This document shows, piece by piece, positions 37,450 through 47,963 of a stretch of DNA of 64,000 nucleotides (its first letter is position 1; each line of letters opens with the position of its first letter). The translations under genes and the position numbers were made by a program. The notes under the pieces were generated by a model. That model was not told where the DNA came from. It did no database searches and was given only the letters and a program-made list of their open reading frames with translations. The DNA is from Diadophis punctatus similis (Eukaryota; Chordata; Lepidosauria; Squamata; Dipsadidae), in assembly GCA_023053685.1 (NCBI GenBank), contig JALIGW010000028.1, positions 7,352,501 through 7,416,500 on the forward strand, given 5' to 3'.

Positions 37450-37603
37450 AAGTTGCTTCTCTCTTTGTTTAGTTTCCACCCATTGCTTCTTGTTCTACCC
37501 TCAGGTGCTTTGGAGAATAGTTTGACTTCCTCTTCTATATGCATTTATATAATGTAGGAGATTTGGGGTTGTGTCCACTGAAGTGCCCATTCTTCTGTTA
37601 GAT

Positions 37604-37739
37604 CAGTGTTTCCCAACCTTGGCAACTTGAAGATGTCTGGACTTCAACTCCCAGAATTCCCCAGCCAGCATTCACTGGCTTGGGAATTCTGTGAGTTGAA
37701 GTCCAGACATCTTTAAGTTGCCAAGGTTGGGAAACCCTG
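37604..37739. mobile_element. Palindromic hAT MITE, exact 8-bp TSD
   Basis: Ends cagtgtttcccaacctt and aaggttgggaaaccctg, flanked by tgttagat (37596-37603 and 37740-37747). Confidence 0.93.
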
Positions 37740-37747
37740 TGTTAGAT

Positions 37748-38559
37748 GATCCTGGCTATCATGGGAGAAGGGCTGAAGTATGAGGCAGGAAGCAACAATT
37801 CTCAGCGCAGAGACAGAATTGTAAGGTTAATATAGAATAGATATTTTTTGTTCTCAAGGACAGGGGAAAAACACATTAAAAAGTCTGTTGATTTGAAAGA
37901 CTGGGAGGGAAACACCTAGAATTTAATTCCTGGGGTGTGTTCTCTGTCTCTCTCACACACATAATAAGCAGATCTTCTGCATATATATGACTTCCTTCTT
38001 GTCTGGAATAAAGCAACTTATCTATCTGTGGCAAGTCTATGAAGCTTCTCCTGTTACCAGATGCAAAGCAGAGCTTTTGAAGGATCAATGATTTTATTGC
38101 CATGCATGGCATGAAGATGGACAAGGGGCTGTTTAATTTAGTTACTATTATATTTTCTACCGTGCCTAATTGTTTTTTCCCCACCTTGTGTCCTCCAGGT
38201 GTATGAGATTTCAACGCCCTCTGGCTATATTTTATCTGTGTTGGTTGAGAATTAATGTACATCCAAGAAAAATCCATTCCAAACCATGGTAATGCCAAAA
38301 TTATAAAACATACATTGTGATGTCATGATGCAAGCTCTGTTTTTTTGTTACTTGAATTGCAGTGTCACTCAAAACATATAAGGGGTGGGGTTTCCATCAT
38401 GGCTGCACATCACTTATCCCCTTCTTGTGATGTCTATGTATCCGAGACAAGAATAACTAGTGGGGCCCTGGAAACAGTCCAAGAATAAAATGCTATCATG
38501 GACTCTGCATGGAAGTTGTCTATCCAATCCCAGTGGTAGTCCTCCGACAACTACTGTCC
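37748..38559. other. No recognisable gene or repeat
   Basis: Intergenic sequence. A 140-codon minus-strand ORF (37876-38298) has no recognisable family features. Confidence 0.4.
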
Positions 38560-39403
38560 TCTAGAGAAAGTGCAGAGGAGAGCAACCAGGATGATTAGGG
38601 GACTGGAAACTATAACATATGAAGAGCGGTTGCAGGAACTGGGCATGTCCAGTCTAGCGAAGAGAAGGACCAGGGGAGACTTGATAGCAGTGTTCCAATA
38701 TTTGAGGGGCTGCCACAGAGAAGAGGGGGTCAGGCTGTTTTCCAAGGCACCAGAAGGCCAGACAAGGAATAATGGATGGAAGCTGACCAAGGAGAGATTC
38801 AACCTGGAAATAAGGAGAAACTTTCTGACGGTGAGAGCGATCAACCAGTGGAGCAGCTTGCCTGCGGAGGTTGTGAGAGCTCCAACACTTGAAACTTTCC
38901 AACGGAGATTGGACTGCCATTTGTCCAAAATGGTGTAGGGCCGTGATGGCGAACCTATGGCACGGGTGCCACAAGTGGCATGCGGAGCCATATCAGTGGG
39001 CACGCGAGCTCAGGTCCGGCGTGCATGTGTGCACCAGCCGGCTGATTTTTGGGCCTTCTGGGCCCACTGGGAGTCGGGAAACAGGCTGTTTCCAGCCTCC
39101 AGAGGGGGTGGGGAAGGCCGTTTTTGCCCTCCCCAGGCTCCTAGAAAGGCTCTGGAGCCTGGGGAGAGCGAAAAATGGGCATGCCATTGCATGCTGGGAG
39201 CAGGGGGGTCATGCATGCATTTGCAGGGGTGCATGGAATTATGAGTATGGGCACGCGCACACGTGATTCCCCCGCATTCCCCCCCCTTTTGGCACGCGAA
39301 CCAAAAAAGGTTCGCCATCACTGGTGTAGGGACTCCTGGTTGAGCAGGGGGTTGGACTAGATGACCCACAAGGTCCCTTCCAACTCTAATAATCTGTAAT
39401 CTG
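38560..39403 (+). mobile_element. CR1-L3 LINE 3' end, split by a hAT element
   Basis: Encodes RT C-terminal sequence (RRATRMIRGLETITYEERL, then [15 protein letters not shown]). It is interrupted at 38941-39323 and then resumes with the 3' end ggttggactagatgacccac and ccaactctaataatctg. Confidence 0.92.
38941..39323. mobile_element. hAT-type MITE (CAGTGATGGCGAACC) nested in CR1, exact 8-bp TSD
   Basis: Ends ccgtgatggcgaacct and aggttcgccatcactg, flanked by gtgtaggg (38933-38940 and 39324-39331). The interior shares gccctccccaggctcc modules with 15182-15567. Confidence 0.95.
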
Positions 39404-39804
39404 TTTAGCAACTGTTTGAACTTACAACAGCACTAAAAAAGTTTTACAACCAGTCTGAGCACTTACAATGGTTGCAGCATTTCCATGGTCATGTGATTGC
39501 AATTTAGGTGTCTGGCAATCAATGCACTATTACAATGGTTGCAGTGTCCTGTGGCCATGTGATCACCATTTGCAAGCTTCACAGCTGGCTTCCAACAAGC
39601 AAAGTCAATGGTAAAGATGGCAGAAGGTCACAAGTTGTGGTCATGTGATGTTTCCCTTAATGACCACATATAATTCACTTAAATGCTAGTAGCAGAACTG
39701 ATGTAAGTTGGGTGTGCTTAGCAATGTTTCACCTAATGACTTAATGACTCAATTATTAATGGAGTTGCCAGTCCCAACTGTGGTTGTTAAATGAGGACTA
39801 GTTT
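39404..39804. mobile_element. mariner/Tigger-like MITE, degraded
   Basis: Shows the family blocks cttacaacagcact, catggtcatgtgat, caagcaaagtcaatgg and gttgttaaatgaggacta. The termini are eroded. Confidence 0.65.
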
Positions 39805-40714
39805 TGTAAGTATAAATCTGGTCTGCAAGATGGAATTTCATTTCTCACTTGCCTCTACCACAGAATATTTCCCATATTTTTGCTTTCTGTAAAAGAATCA
39901 AACTCAAAAGTCATGATATGCGAAGTATAGGAATTCAAGTAGATGGCTGTTACTCCTATAGGCATACGGTTCAGAATAAGGCAGAGAGGGGCAAATATGT
40001 TGTGTTGAACTATTACAAACAAGAAAAACAAGAGGAGAAAAAGTTGTTAGTCTTAAAGAACAGAGAAGTTGCTCCACAGGTCAACGTTTACCTTTGTATG
40101 ACTGATAAAAGGTCAAGATTTATTGACCTATTGAGCAGAACGCCTATGTCATCCTTTTCAAATTTTAAATGGCATCTTTGAGTAAAGAATGGTGACAGAT
40201 TAAACCAATGAACTGACCAATTTATTGGATTTTCTGATTGCAGATAGCAGAATGGGAAATTGTGTAGACAAAGAGTCAAGGATGCAGGTCTCTTGATAAC
40301 TAAGGCTATTGCAAGAGCAACAAGCTGTTAAGAATTCCAAGGACTTCCCAGTATAAAATACAAGCCCACTTTATAGTAAATTTGAGTTTAATCTTTGGGT
40401 TTCTTGGTAGCCTGCTATTATGGTCTTCAGCCTCCCTCTTCCTGGGGAAGAGTGTCCCTTGTTATGCTAATGGGCTAGATTGGCTTTGGGCCATTTACCT
40501 CTAACCTTGCTAAAACTCACAGAGAGGCTCTACTGATTGTGTGACAGCCTTCACTCTCACAAAGAGTTGTAAAATCTGAAAAGAATTCATTGGAGGAGGG
40601 TCACCAGGCTTTGTTTGTCACTTTGAAAACCCACTGCTGGCGAATTTGCCTCACTGTATGGCTCCAGGCAGTTTGCAATGTAAAACAGTAAAAAACAACA
40701 TCCCATACAAAGCT

Positions 40715-40945
40715 TCCCCAAACCCCAAAAACTTTAACCTTAGACTGTCTACAGTTGACCTCACCCCATTCCTAAGAGGTCTGTAAGGGGCGTGCATAAG
40801 TGCACCATCATGCCTACCGTCCCTGTCCTTCTGTCCTATTGTCTAAATTTACCCATACATACTTTGCTTTTGTTTATGTTTATATCATATCTGTTATCTT
40901 GTACATGTGTTGACAAAATAAATAAATAAAAATAAAAAAAATAAA
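40715..40945 (+). mobile_element. Non-LTR retrotransposon 3' end
   Basis: Nearly identical to the end of the LINE at 51175-52048 (ttagactgtctacagttgac, then ccattcctaagaggtctgta), ending in an (AATAAA)-like tail. Confidence 0.85.
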
Positions 40946-42318
40946 ATCCACTGTAACAATCAACTATACTCTATATACCTTAATTGCTTAGTATTTCCTC
41001 AAAGAATTCAGAGAGCCAAGAATAAGTTATTGCATGGGAATCAAACAATGCAGCACTTAACCCACACCTAAATAACTCTTTTTCTCGAGATGAAATTGTG
41101 GCTTTTGTCTCAAAATGCTTTAATTCAACACCAGAAATCTATACTATGCTTTTTCACGATTAAGTGCCTTCCAGGTAGCTTCTATAACTCCTTAAGTAGA
41201 ATTTTAGTTTTAATATACAGTATCTACTGGTTGGTTTCTCTTTCTCAAAGAAGACACGGTGGCTCTTGATGACTGAATGCTCATCCCCTTCGATCCAACG
41301 CAGCTGTTCTTGGAAGGAAGTCTGTTAGATAAAATCAAGAGAGTGTACCCAGATAGAAGTTTGTGATGTTTGCAACCAGTCAAGGATTAAAAACTTTGCG
41401 GGGTGGGTTGTGGGTGGGGAATCAGGATCTCTGCAGATATAACTGGAGAGGCAGCCCAAGAAAGACAATCAGAACAGACCTGGTGAAACCAAGGCAGATA
41501 ATTTCTGGAGGTGAAACATGTATCTCCCTTGTCAAGCCCATGTTTAATTATTTATTGACCGAGTCAACAAATGCTGATTCATTGCGCACTTCTGACAGCC
41601 TCAGCACTGTGGGAAAGAAAAGCCAACTCCCTAATTTCAAAAGGGAGAAAAAAAAATACACATCTCTTCTTCTTCCAGTCATGGTCATTCTGAGAGAACT
41701 CAGATTATGCTGCAAAGAAGTATTGTGTTAATCGGAGATGTGAAATTTTGTAAGCTTAGTGTGACACAGAATTCTAACTGTAACGAAATGGAATAGATAC
41801 TGTATTGCTGCATTGCCAATAAGTTGACTGGTTCAGAATTATTTACCATTTCCAAAGCCCATTGTCCCTGAGAAATAAGCATCTTGTCCCTTTCTTCTGT
41901 TGCAGAAGTTAAACAGATCAAATAACTTATCTCTGTGGCAGAGGTCAAACTAGAAAATATGAATACTGTTGCCTTGCAGTGAATATTGAATAGGTGTTGG
42001 CATTGAACAACTGAGCACATCCACGATGTTCCATTTGTCAGGAGGCTGCTTTCTTCCTGATTTGCTACCCAATTTTTCTCTGATGGCAAAACAGTAAAGT
42101 GTTCAGAACATGCTAGCTGCCTTTTCATATGACAGATTAGGTAAAAATGGGGTAGAAACTCCATCACTATCTTAGCAAGCGTGTGGAAGAGGCCATTGTG
42201 TTAAGCCACACTATGATTTATACGAGCATAGAATGTGATATAAACACATTGATCCTATAGTATTAACTCCCCTTTTTCAGTAATTCAACCTGGAGCTTTA
42301 AGGTTAAGCATCTTATGT
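40946..42318. other. No recognisable gene or repeat
   Basis: Intergenic sequence with short ORFs on both strands (41363-41731, 41700-42167) that lack family features. Confidence 0.4.
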
Positions 42319-42326
42319 GAACACAG

Positions 42327-42690
42327 CAGTGGTGGGTTCCTACCGGTGCGGTCCACTCTGTCGTTCCGGTAGCGGCCAGGAGATGACGCTGTTTGCACGC
42401 GACCGCTCCGGTGCCAAATTTTTGGGCTTTTTTGCTTCTGCGAATGCGCGGAAGCAAAATCTCGCCAACATCTTGCAAGGGGACGCGCGCATACTCACAC
42501 AATTTCAACAAGATTTTGCTTTCATGCATGCGCAGAAGCAAAATCTCGACGAAATCGCGCACGCACACGCGTCCCCTTGCAAGATTTCGGTGAGATTTTG
42601 CCTCCACGCATGTGCAGAAGCAAAATTTCGCAAATGTGGCGATGCGCGCGCAGCACTCCGGTAGCGACGTAAGAGAACAACCCGCCCCTG
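42327..42690. mobile_element. hAT MITE (CAGTGGTGGGTT family, long form)
   Basis: Ends cagtggtgggttcctaccgg and agaacaacccgcccctg, flanked by gaacacag / caacacag (7 of 8). The interior is an inverted series of gcagaagcaaaat-type units, as at 21835-22262. Confidence 0.9.
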
Positions 42691-42862
42691 CAACACAGCC
42701 TGTATATTTCTAAGATTAGTTATTGATTAAAAGACAAAGAGTGGATTTTGTGCTAAGCTGAAATTTTTAAGTAGAGTTTGTTGAATGAGCCATAGTGGTC
42801 ATACATAATAATAGAACATAATGGCTGGGCTCACACATCCTGCTAAGTCAAAAAACAAACTA

Positions 42863-43250
42863 CAGGTAGTCCTCAATTTACAACCACAATTGAGCCCAAA
42901 ATTTATGTTGCCAAGTGAGGAATTTGTTAAGTGAGTTTTTGCCCCATTTCATGACTTTTGCCACGTTTGTAAAATGAATCACTGCAGTTGTTAAATTAGT
43001 AACCCGGTTGTGAAGTGAATCTGGTTTCCTCATTGACTTCATTTGTCAGAAGGTCGTCGCAAAAGGTGATCACATGACCCAGGGACACTGCATCCGTCAT
43101 AAATGTGAATCAGTGGTCAAGCATCCGAATGTAAATCATGTGACCAGGAGGATGCCGCATCGCTCGTAAGTCTGAAAAATGGTCATGTCATTTTTTTCAG
43201 TGCCGTTGTCACTTTGAATGGTCACTAAGCAAACTGTTGAGCGCCACCTG
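42863..43250. mobile_element. mariner/Tigger-like MITE
   Basis: Starts CAGGTAGTCCTCAATTTAC after TA and ends gcgccacctg. Same family as 17434-17823 and in the same orientation. Confidence 0.75.
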
Positions 43251-43654
43251 TGCAGCAAGCACACCAAACTACGTCTTAGTATAAAATTAGCCTCTGGATA
43301 CATCGACAATAAAAGCCTGCTTTGTCAAGGCCATGATATTCCCAATGGCAATACATGGCTGTGAAGCACAACCATCAGAAAAGACGAGGGAAGAAAATTT
43401 GATGCCCTTGATTTATTGTGCTGGAAACAATGATTGAGAACACCTAGAATTGTGGGAAGAACAAGCAAGTAGTTAATGGGTGGAATAAAATAAAATAAAA
43501 CTAATTGCTGGAGGGACCAATATGAAACTAAAGTGTTGGAGAAGGATAAGGTTAGAGTGCAGCAAGATGCTGTGTTGTTGTTGTGGGAGATTATTGTTCA
43601 GGCACCATGAGTTTTTATTGGGGTTGTTGCATGGGAAGGTTGCTCTTTTTGTAG

Positions 43655-43725
43655 TCTTGTGAACTGCCCTGGGTTGTGATTTCAATATGGGTGGCTGTAT
43701 ATGTCAAATAAATAAATCTTAGATA
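43655..43725 (+). mobile_element. LINE-tail-like fragment
   Basis: gaactgccctgggttgtgat followed by ggtggctgtatatg and (AAAT)n resembles an L2-type 3' end; too short to classify. Confidence 0.45.
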
Positions 43726-43733
43726 CTTTAGAT

Positions 43734-43889
43734 TAGAGGTCTTCAAACTTGGCAACTTTAAGACTTGTGGACTTCAATTCCCAGAATTCTCCAGCCAGCT
43801 ATGCATCAACAATAAAAGCTATGCTGGCTGGAGAATTCTGGGAGTTGAAGTCCACAAGTCTTAAAGTTGCCAAGTTTGGGGGACCCCTG
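43734..43889. mobile_element. Palindromic hAT MITE, exact 8-bp TSD
   Basis: Ends tagaggtcttcaaacttgg and ccaagtttgggggacccctg, flanked by ctttagat (43726-43733 and 43890-43897). Confidence 0.92.
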
Positions 43890-44179
43890 CTTTAGATAGA
43901 CGATCCTTGGAAGACACTAATGCTTGGAAAAATAGAAGAAACTCAGGAGGAGAAGGCTGACAGAAGAAAAGATGGCTATATACTATGATAGATGAGACAA
44001 GCACAATCCTACAAGACCTCAGAGAAGTTACTCAGAAAGCCTTTGTGTCACAAAGAATCAAAAGCAACTGAACAACTGAGCTGCAACAATTCACATGTTC
44101 ACTGGAGCATAACCAGCAGGACATGATTCTCTCAGTCCTCACAGACAAAAAGCACCGGCAAGTAAGTGATGTTCTACAG

Positions 44180-44302
44180 CAGGGCTGTCAAACTTGCGGC
44201 CCTCGGGCCGGATGAATCACGTGCTGGCCACGCCCACGCCCGGTTTAGCGAAGGGAAAAAAGTCACGATATGTCACATGACACCGCGAGTTTGAGACCCG
44301 TG
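44180..44302. mobile_element. hAT-type MITE (CAGGGCTGTCAAACT)
   Basis: Shares cggatgaatcacgtgctggc-like and cggtttagcgaagggaaa segments with 21282-21415. The target duplication is eroded. Confidence 0.8.
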
Positions 44303-46074
44303 TTCTGCCGCAAATTTAGGGAAACAGTAAATCTAACTTTTCTCAGGAAAGCTTTGTAGCCCAATCACATAAAGTAATTTATATGAGCATAAGCTCATCG
44401 ACTGAATTCAGGGAATCCAAACATTTCAGGATGGGCTACGATTTCCCTATGCAAGCATTTGGCTAGACGGAGAAACATTTGTACAACTATAACATAGATA
44501 TGAAAAGCAATCACTGAGATCAACTACCTATTGTTTTATAAACCAGGGGAAAATTTACATATTTGTTAAAAACTAGATTATTGAACGGAAAAAAACTTTT
44601 ATTTTTTGTGATATCAAACATCTGTCACAAATTTCCCAAGTATAGTATTAGAAATCCAAACATTTCTAATTATAAGTCTCTAGTTCCCAAAATACAATGG
44701 TAGACTGAATCTGTATTATATATACATGGTAAAAAAAGTAACAGAATATAGGATAAAATGGATTTAGGTATCTATCTAAAAAAACAGAAACCCCTAAAGT
44801 AGAGATCCATGGTTTTTAAAATGTAACTATGCTAACAATTGAGGACGTCAGGAATTAAGTCCTCATTGAGGCAATACTGTAGATTTATTAGTCTAATTAA
44901 ATATTTAAAAATACTTGTACACTTTTAAGAGTTCCAAACATTCTTCTGGGTTTAAACCCATTCTGCATGAATAGCTCTCCGAAGTTTTTTAAATCATCAA
45001 TTAACTTTGTAAAAAATTGCCTTAATATTGATTTTGGAACATTCATGTTGCATATTTTAGATTTTACAGTTATGGTCAATATTTCAAAATAATTTCAGAT
45101 ACTGTATTTTACCACTTTACTTCAAGGGCAGATAAGATTTTATTGCTGAAGCAGAAAGAAATCTGCACAACGGAGTGCTTTATTGTGTAATCATCAAACT
45201 TCACTCCAAAGATGTTAAGCAACTTTTCTTTTTTCTTTTCTCCTACAACAAAAGTCATTAAATAGTACTATAATATTTTGTGGCTCCTTTTGATACAGTA
45301 TTGTCTTTACTTAGTCATTAGCTTTTGTTATACTCTTTGTTGGTAAGAGTTGCCACCTAGAGGAGAAAAATAACAATGAAGAAGTAAACGGAATCATTAA
45401 CCTGACACCAACTACTACTGTATGTGGGGAAAATAAATCTGGTTATATGTAGCAAGTTTAATAAGGCAACATATATTATTGTGGTAAAATCTGGAAATCT
45501 TTTATGGACTTTTCGTTAAAAGAAAAAAAGAGAGATGATTTATGGATTATGGATGATGATTGAAACACACTATGAATCTTTAATTACATTTATGCCCAGA
45601 ATGATCTCTTTAAAATTATTTTTTAGGTTTATTTACCACTTGTTTTGTCCAGAATATTTTTTTTATACTGATGAAAAAAGCAAGCATTTGAATTTATTTC
45701 AGGAAAGGAAGCCCCCCCCCTTTTTTTTTTTTGCTTCCCTGTGGCACATAGCACATAGCATGCTGGTTCTCTTGTTTCATGTCTCCTTTGAAAAAACTGA
45801 ACACAGATAGATTTTCAACTACTGATTTCCTCTGAGTTATTTTCACTTCATGGGAAAATGAAATGAGTACAGATAAGCTTTTTTTTAAAGGAAATGTTCC
45901 TCTTTTTATTCAATGAATACAATTATGGCAGAAACTAAAACAACAGATTAGAAAAATTATCTACAACAGAACAAAAGGGAGAGAAGAAAAATGCTTGTAT
46001 TATTAATCCTCCTCTTTTGATATAATTATCCCATCAGCTTCCAGGCACTAGCACAAAACTTCAACTGTATAATT
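44303..46074. other. No recognisable gene or repeat
   Basis: AT-rich intergenic sequence. The only marked tract is a C run followed by a T run at about 45713-45732. Confidence 0.45.
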
Positions 46075-46720
46075 TGAGTGGCCTTGGGAGATGATGTCCA
46101 ATTGGGTATCATCAGCCAACTGATACACTACAAGCAAAAGCAACAAATGTCCTCTCTCAATAATTTCATGTGAACGTTAAAAGGCAGAATGAAAAATTTA
46201 TTTAGGGAAGACTATTAACACTGGAGCAGTGTCCCCAATCCTCAACACCTCCACACAATCCAGAAGGATGCCATGGTCAGTGATATCAAAGGATATGAGG
46301 ACTAAGCAGGCTACACTCCTCCATCTAGGTTCTGGAAAAGGTTATCAGGCAACATGAACTACACAATTTCCATCCAGTGTCCAGGCCTGATCCCAACTGA
46401 TAAGGGTCCAAGTAATGCTCTTTGTTTAGGATACTCTGAAGTTGCCTCCCAGCAACCTTCACTTTTTAGGGAATGTTGGAGACTGGTTGTCTAATATGAT
46501 TGGATCAAGAAAGAGGGCACAACCTCTTTCAAGCCTGCAGGAAATAGTTATCTATTTCCTGGATCCAGCTGACTATATCATTCTCCAATCTTTCCCACAG
46601 ACCTCCTAGAGTGTCAAGACTTTGGCAAATCTGCATGACTTTACCAGCAGAATATGTGTAAAACAATCATAGATACCAAACTATATATCTAAGTTGTGTC
46701 TCCCTACTTTGAAGAGTTTG
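46075..46720 (-). mobile_element. Ancient degraded L2 LINE fragment
   Basis: Collinear similarity to the L2 copy at 35617-37449, for example gggtatcatcagcc, then cagaaggatgccatggtcag and tatcaaagg. Frame long lost; older than the other L2 copies. Confidence 0.7.
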
Positions 46721-47411
46721 CCACTCTAAAGAAGGCTGTTGACTGGCAACCCATCCATATAATAAAGGAGGAAAAGTAGAGACATTTCACCTCCCTTACT
46801 ATCATTACTCCCTTAATGCTCAAACCTGAGTTTGTACCCATGACTCTTCATTTCTTCTCTTCATCCACTGGGACTCTGGGTATTGCTTCCGCCGCTTCAT
46901 CTCCCAAAGACTGTCAGTAAACCAAAAAGCTAACTCTGACCAGCAAACAAAGGCATCTAGGGAGCAACTGTCCTAAGAACCAGGGGCTATGTAGGCAATC
47001 GATGGAACTGCCCACTAGATTGCTGGGAAATTTCACACGTGCCTGCTGAAATCATTACATTTATAAGATGTCCATAAATTGTCCGGGGTGGGCTATGCTA
47101 ATAACCTGTGAAGGTGATGGGTGACAGCTCATCTTCCTTAGACCAGGAATTGACTCAGAACTACCTTCTTTAGGGTCCACATGTTAACAACATATCAGTA
47201 TGTACATTCATAGCCCAGTTTACCTTAATACCCTCACACAAATTCCATTTAAACACCCACAAGCCAGATGTTTAAAAAGCCAAGTCCAAAATCCTGTTAA
47301 GGCACAGCCATAGATCACAGCTTATATATCATACAGCTGGATTCATGCAGCACACTGAATATACCACAGAACATGGTCTGATGTACCCCAGCTGGTGTAC
47401 ATTCGAGTGTG

Positions 47412-47480
<69 letters not shown>
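47412..47480. repeat. (TC)n(AC)n compound microsatellite
   Basis: About 13 TC units followed by about 21 AC units, roughly 400 bases upstream of the VPS18 start. Confidence 0.97.
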
Positions 47481-47488
<8 letters not shown>

Positions 47489-47689
47489 CTTCAGATCAAT
47501 TTCACATCACACCGGGGCGCTGAAAGAACAAAGCCATGTGTTCTCCCCTGCTCCTCACGACCAAGGCTATACACACATACACACGCCTCTTTATGGTTGG
47601 AGGACCTTCCTGGGCTAGAAGAGGAAAAACGCTCCTCTGTTGTTCTATCCATACTCTCCACATCGGGAAGACGGCTCCACAGGGCCTCT

Positions 47690-47872
47690 CCGTTCTCACG
47701 CGAACATCTCTATGGTTAGAGTCCCACAGGAAACAGGAAGCGCCGCGGGCCCTTCAATGATGTCAATCGGCTGAGGCGTTGAGGCCCGGCGGGTGTCATC
47801 GAGAAGATCGCTAAGCTGAGGGACAGAGTTGCGGTCTCTACCGAAGCCACTGCAGCAGCAGCAGCAGCCGCC
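47690..47872 (+). promoter_or_regulatory. Probable VPS18 promoter / 5' UTR
   Basis: This stretch just upstream of the ATG is locally GC- and CpG-rich (for example ccgcgggccc and ggcccggcgg) in otherwise AT-rich DNA, and ends in a short run of GCA triplets before the Kozak sequence. No TATA box is evident. A CpG-type housekeeping promoter is inferred; the exact start site cannot be seen. Confidence 0.55.
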
Positions 47873-47963
47873 ATGGCTACCATTCTGGACGAGTACGTGG
47901 CCTCGCTTTCCCACTCCACCTCCTCGCAGCAGAATCGTGTGAACCTGGGCATCCCGCACACGG
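47873..47963 (+). CDS. VPS18: VPS18 coding exon 1
   Basis: Encodes [12 protein letters not shown] through GIPHT plus the first base of a Gly codon. The ATG lies in an ideal Kozak context (GCCGCCATGG, 47867-47876). The donor gt is at 47964-47965. The human protein starts MASILDEYENSL, which supports this start. Confidence 0.96.

Larger units (their letters stand above)
35380..37525 (-). mobile_element. CR1-L3 LINE 3' end, split by an L2 LINE
   Basis: Outer element in two parts: 35380-35616, with an (AAC)n tail at 35380-35439, then gagttggaagggaccttgg and the 3' region; and 37450-37525 (ttgcttctctctttgtttag onward). The copy at 48620-49170 shows these join directly at the insertion point. Confidence 0.9.
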
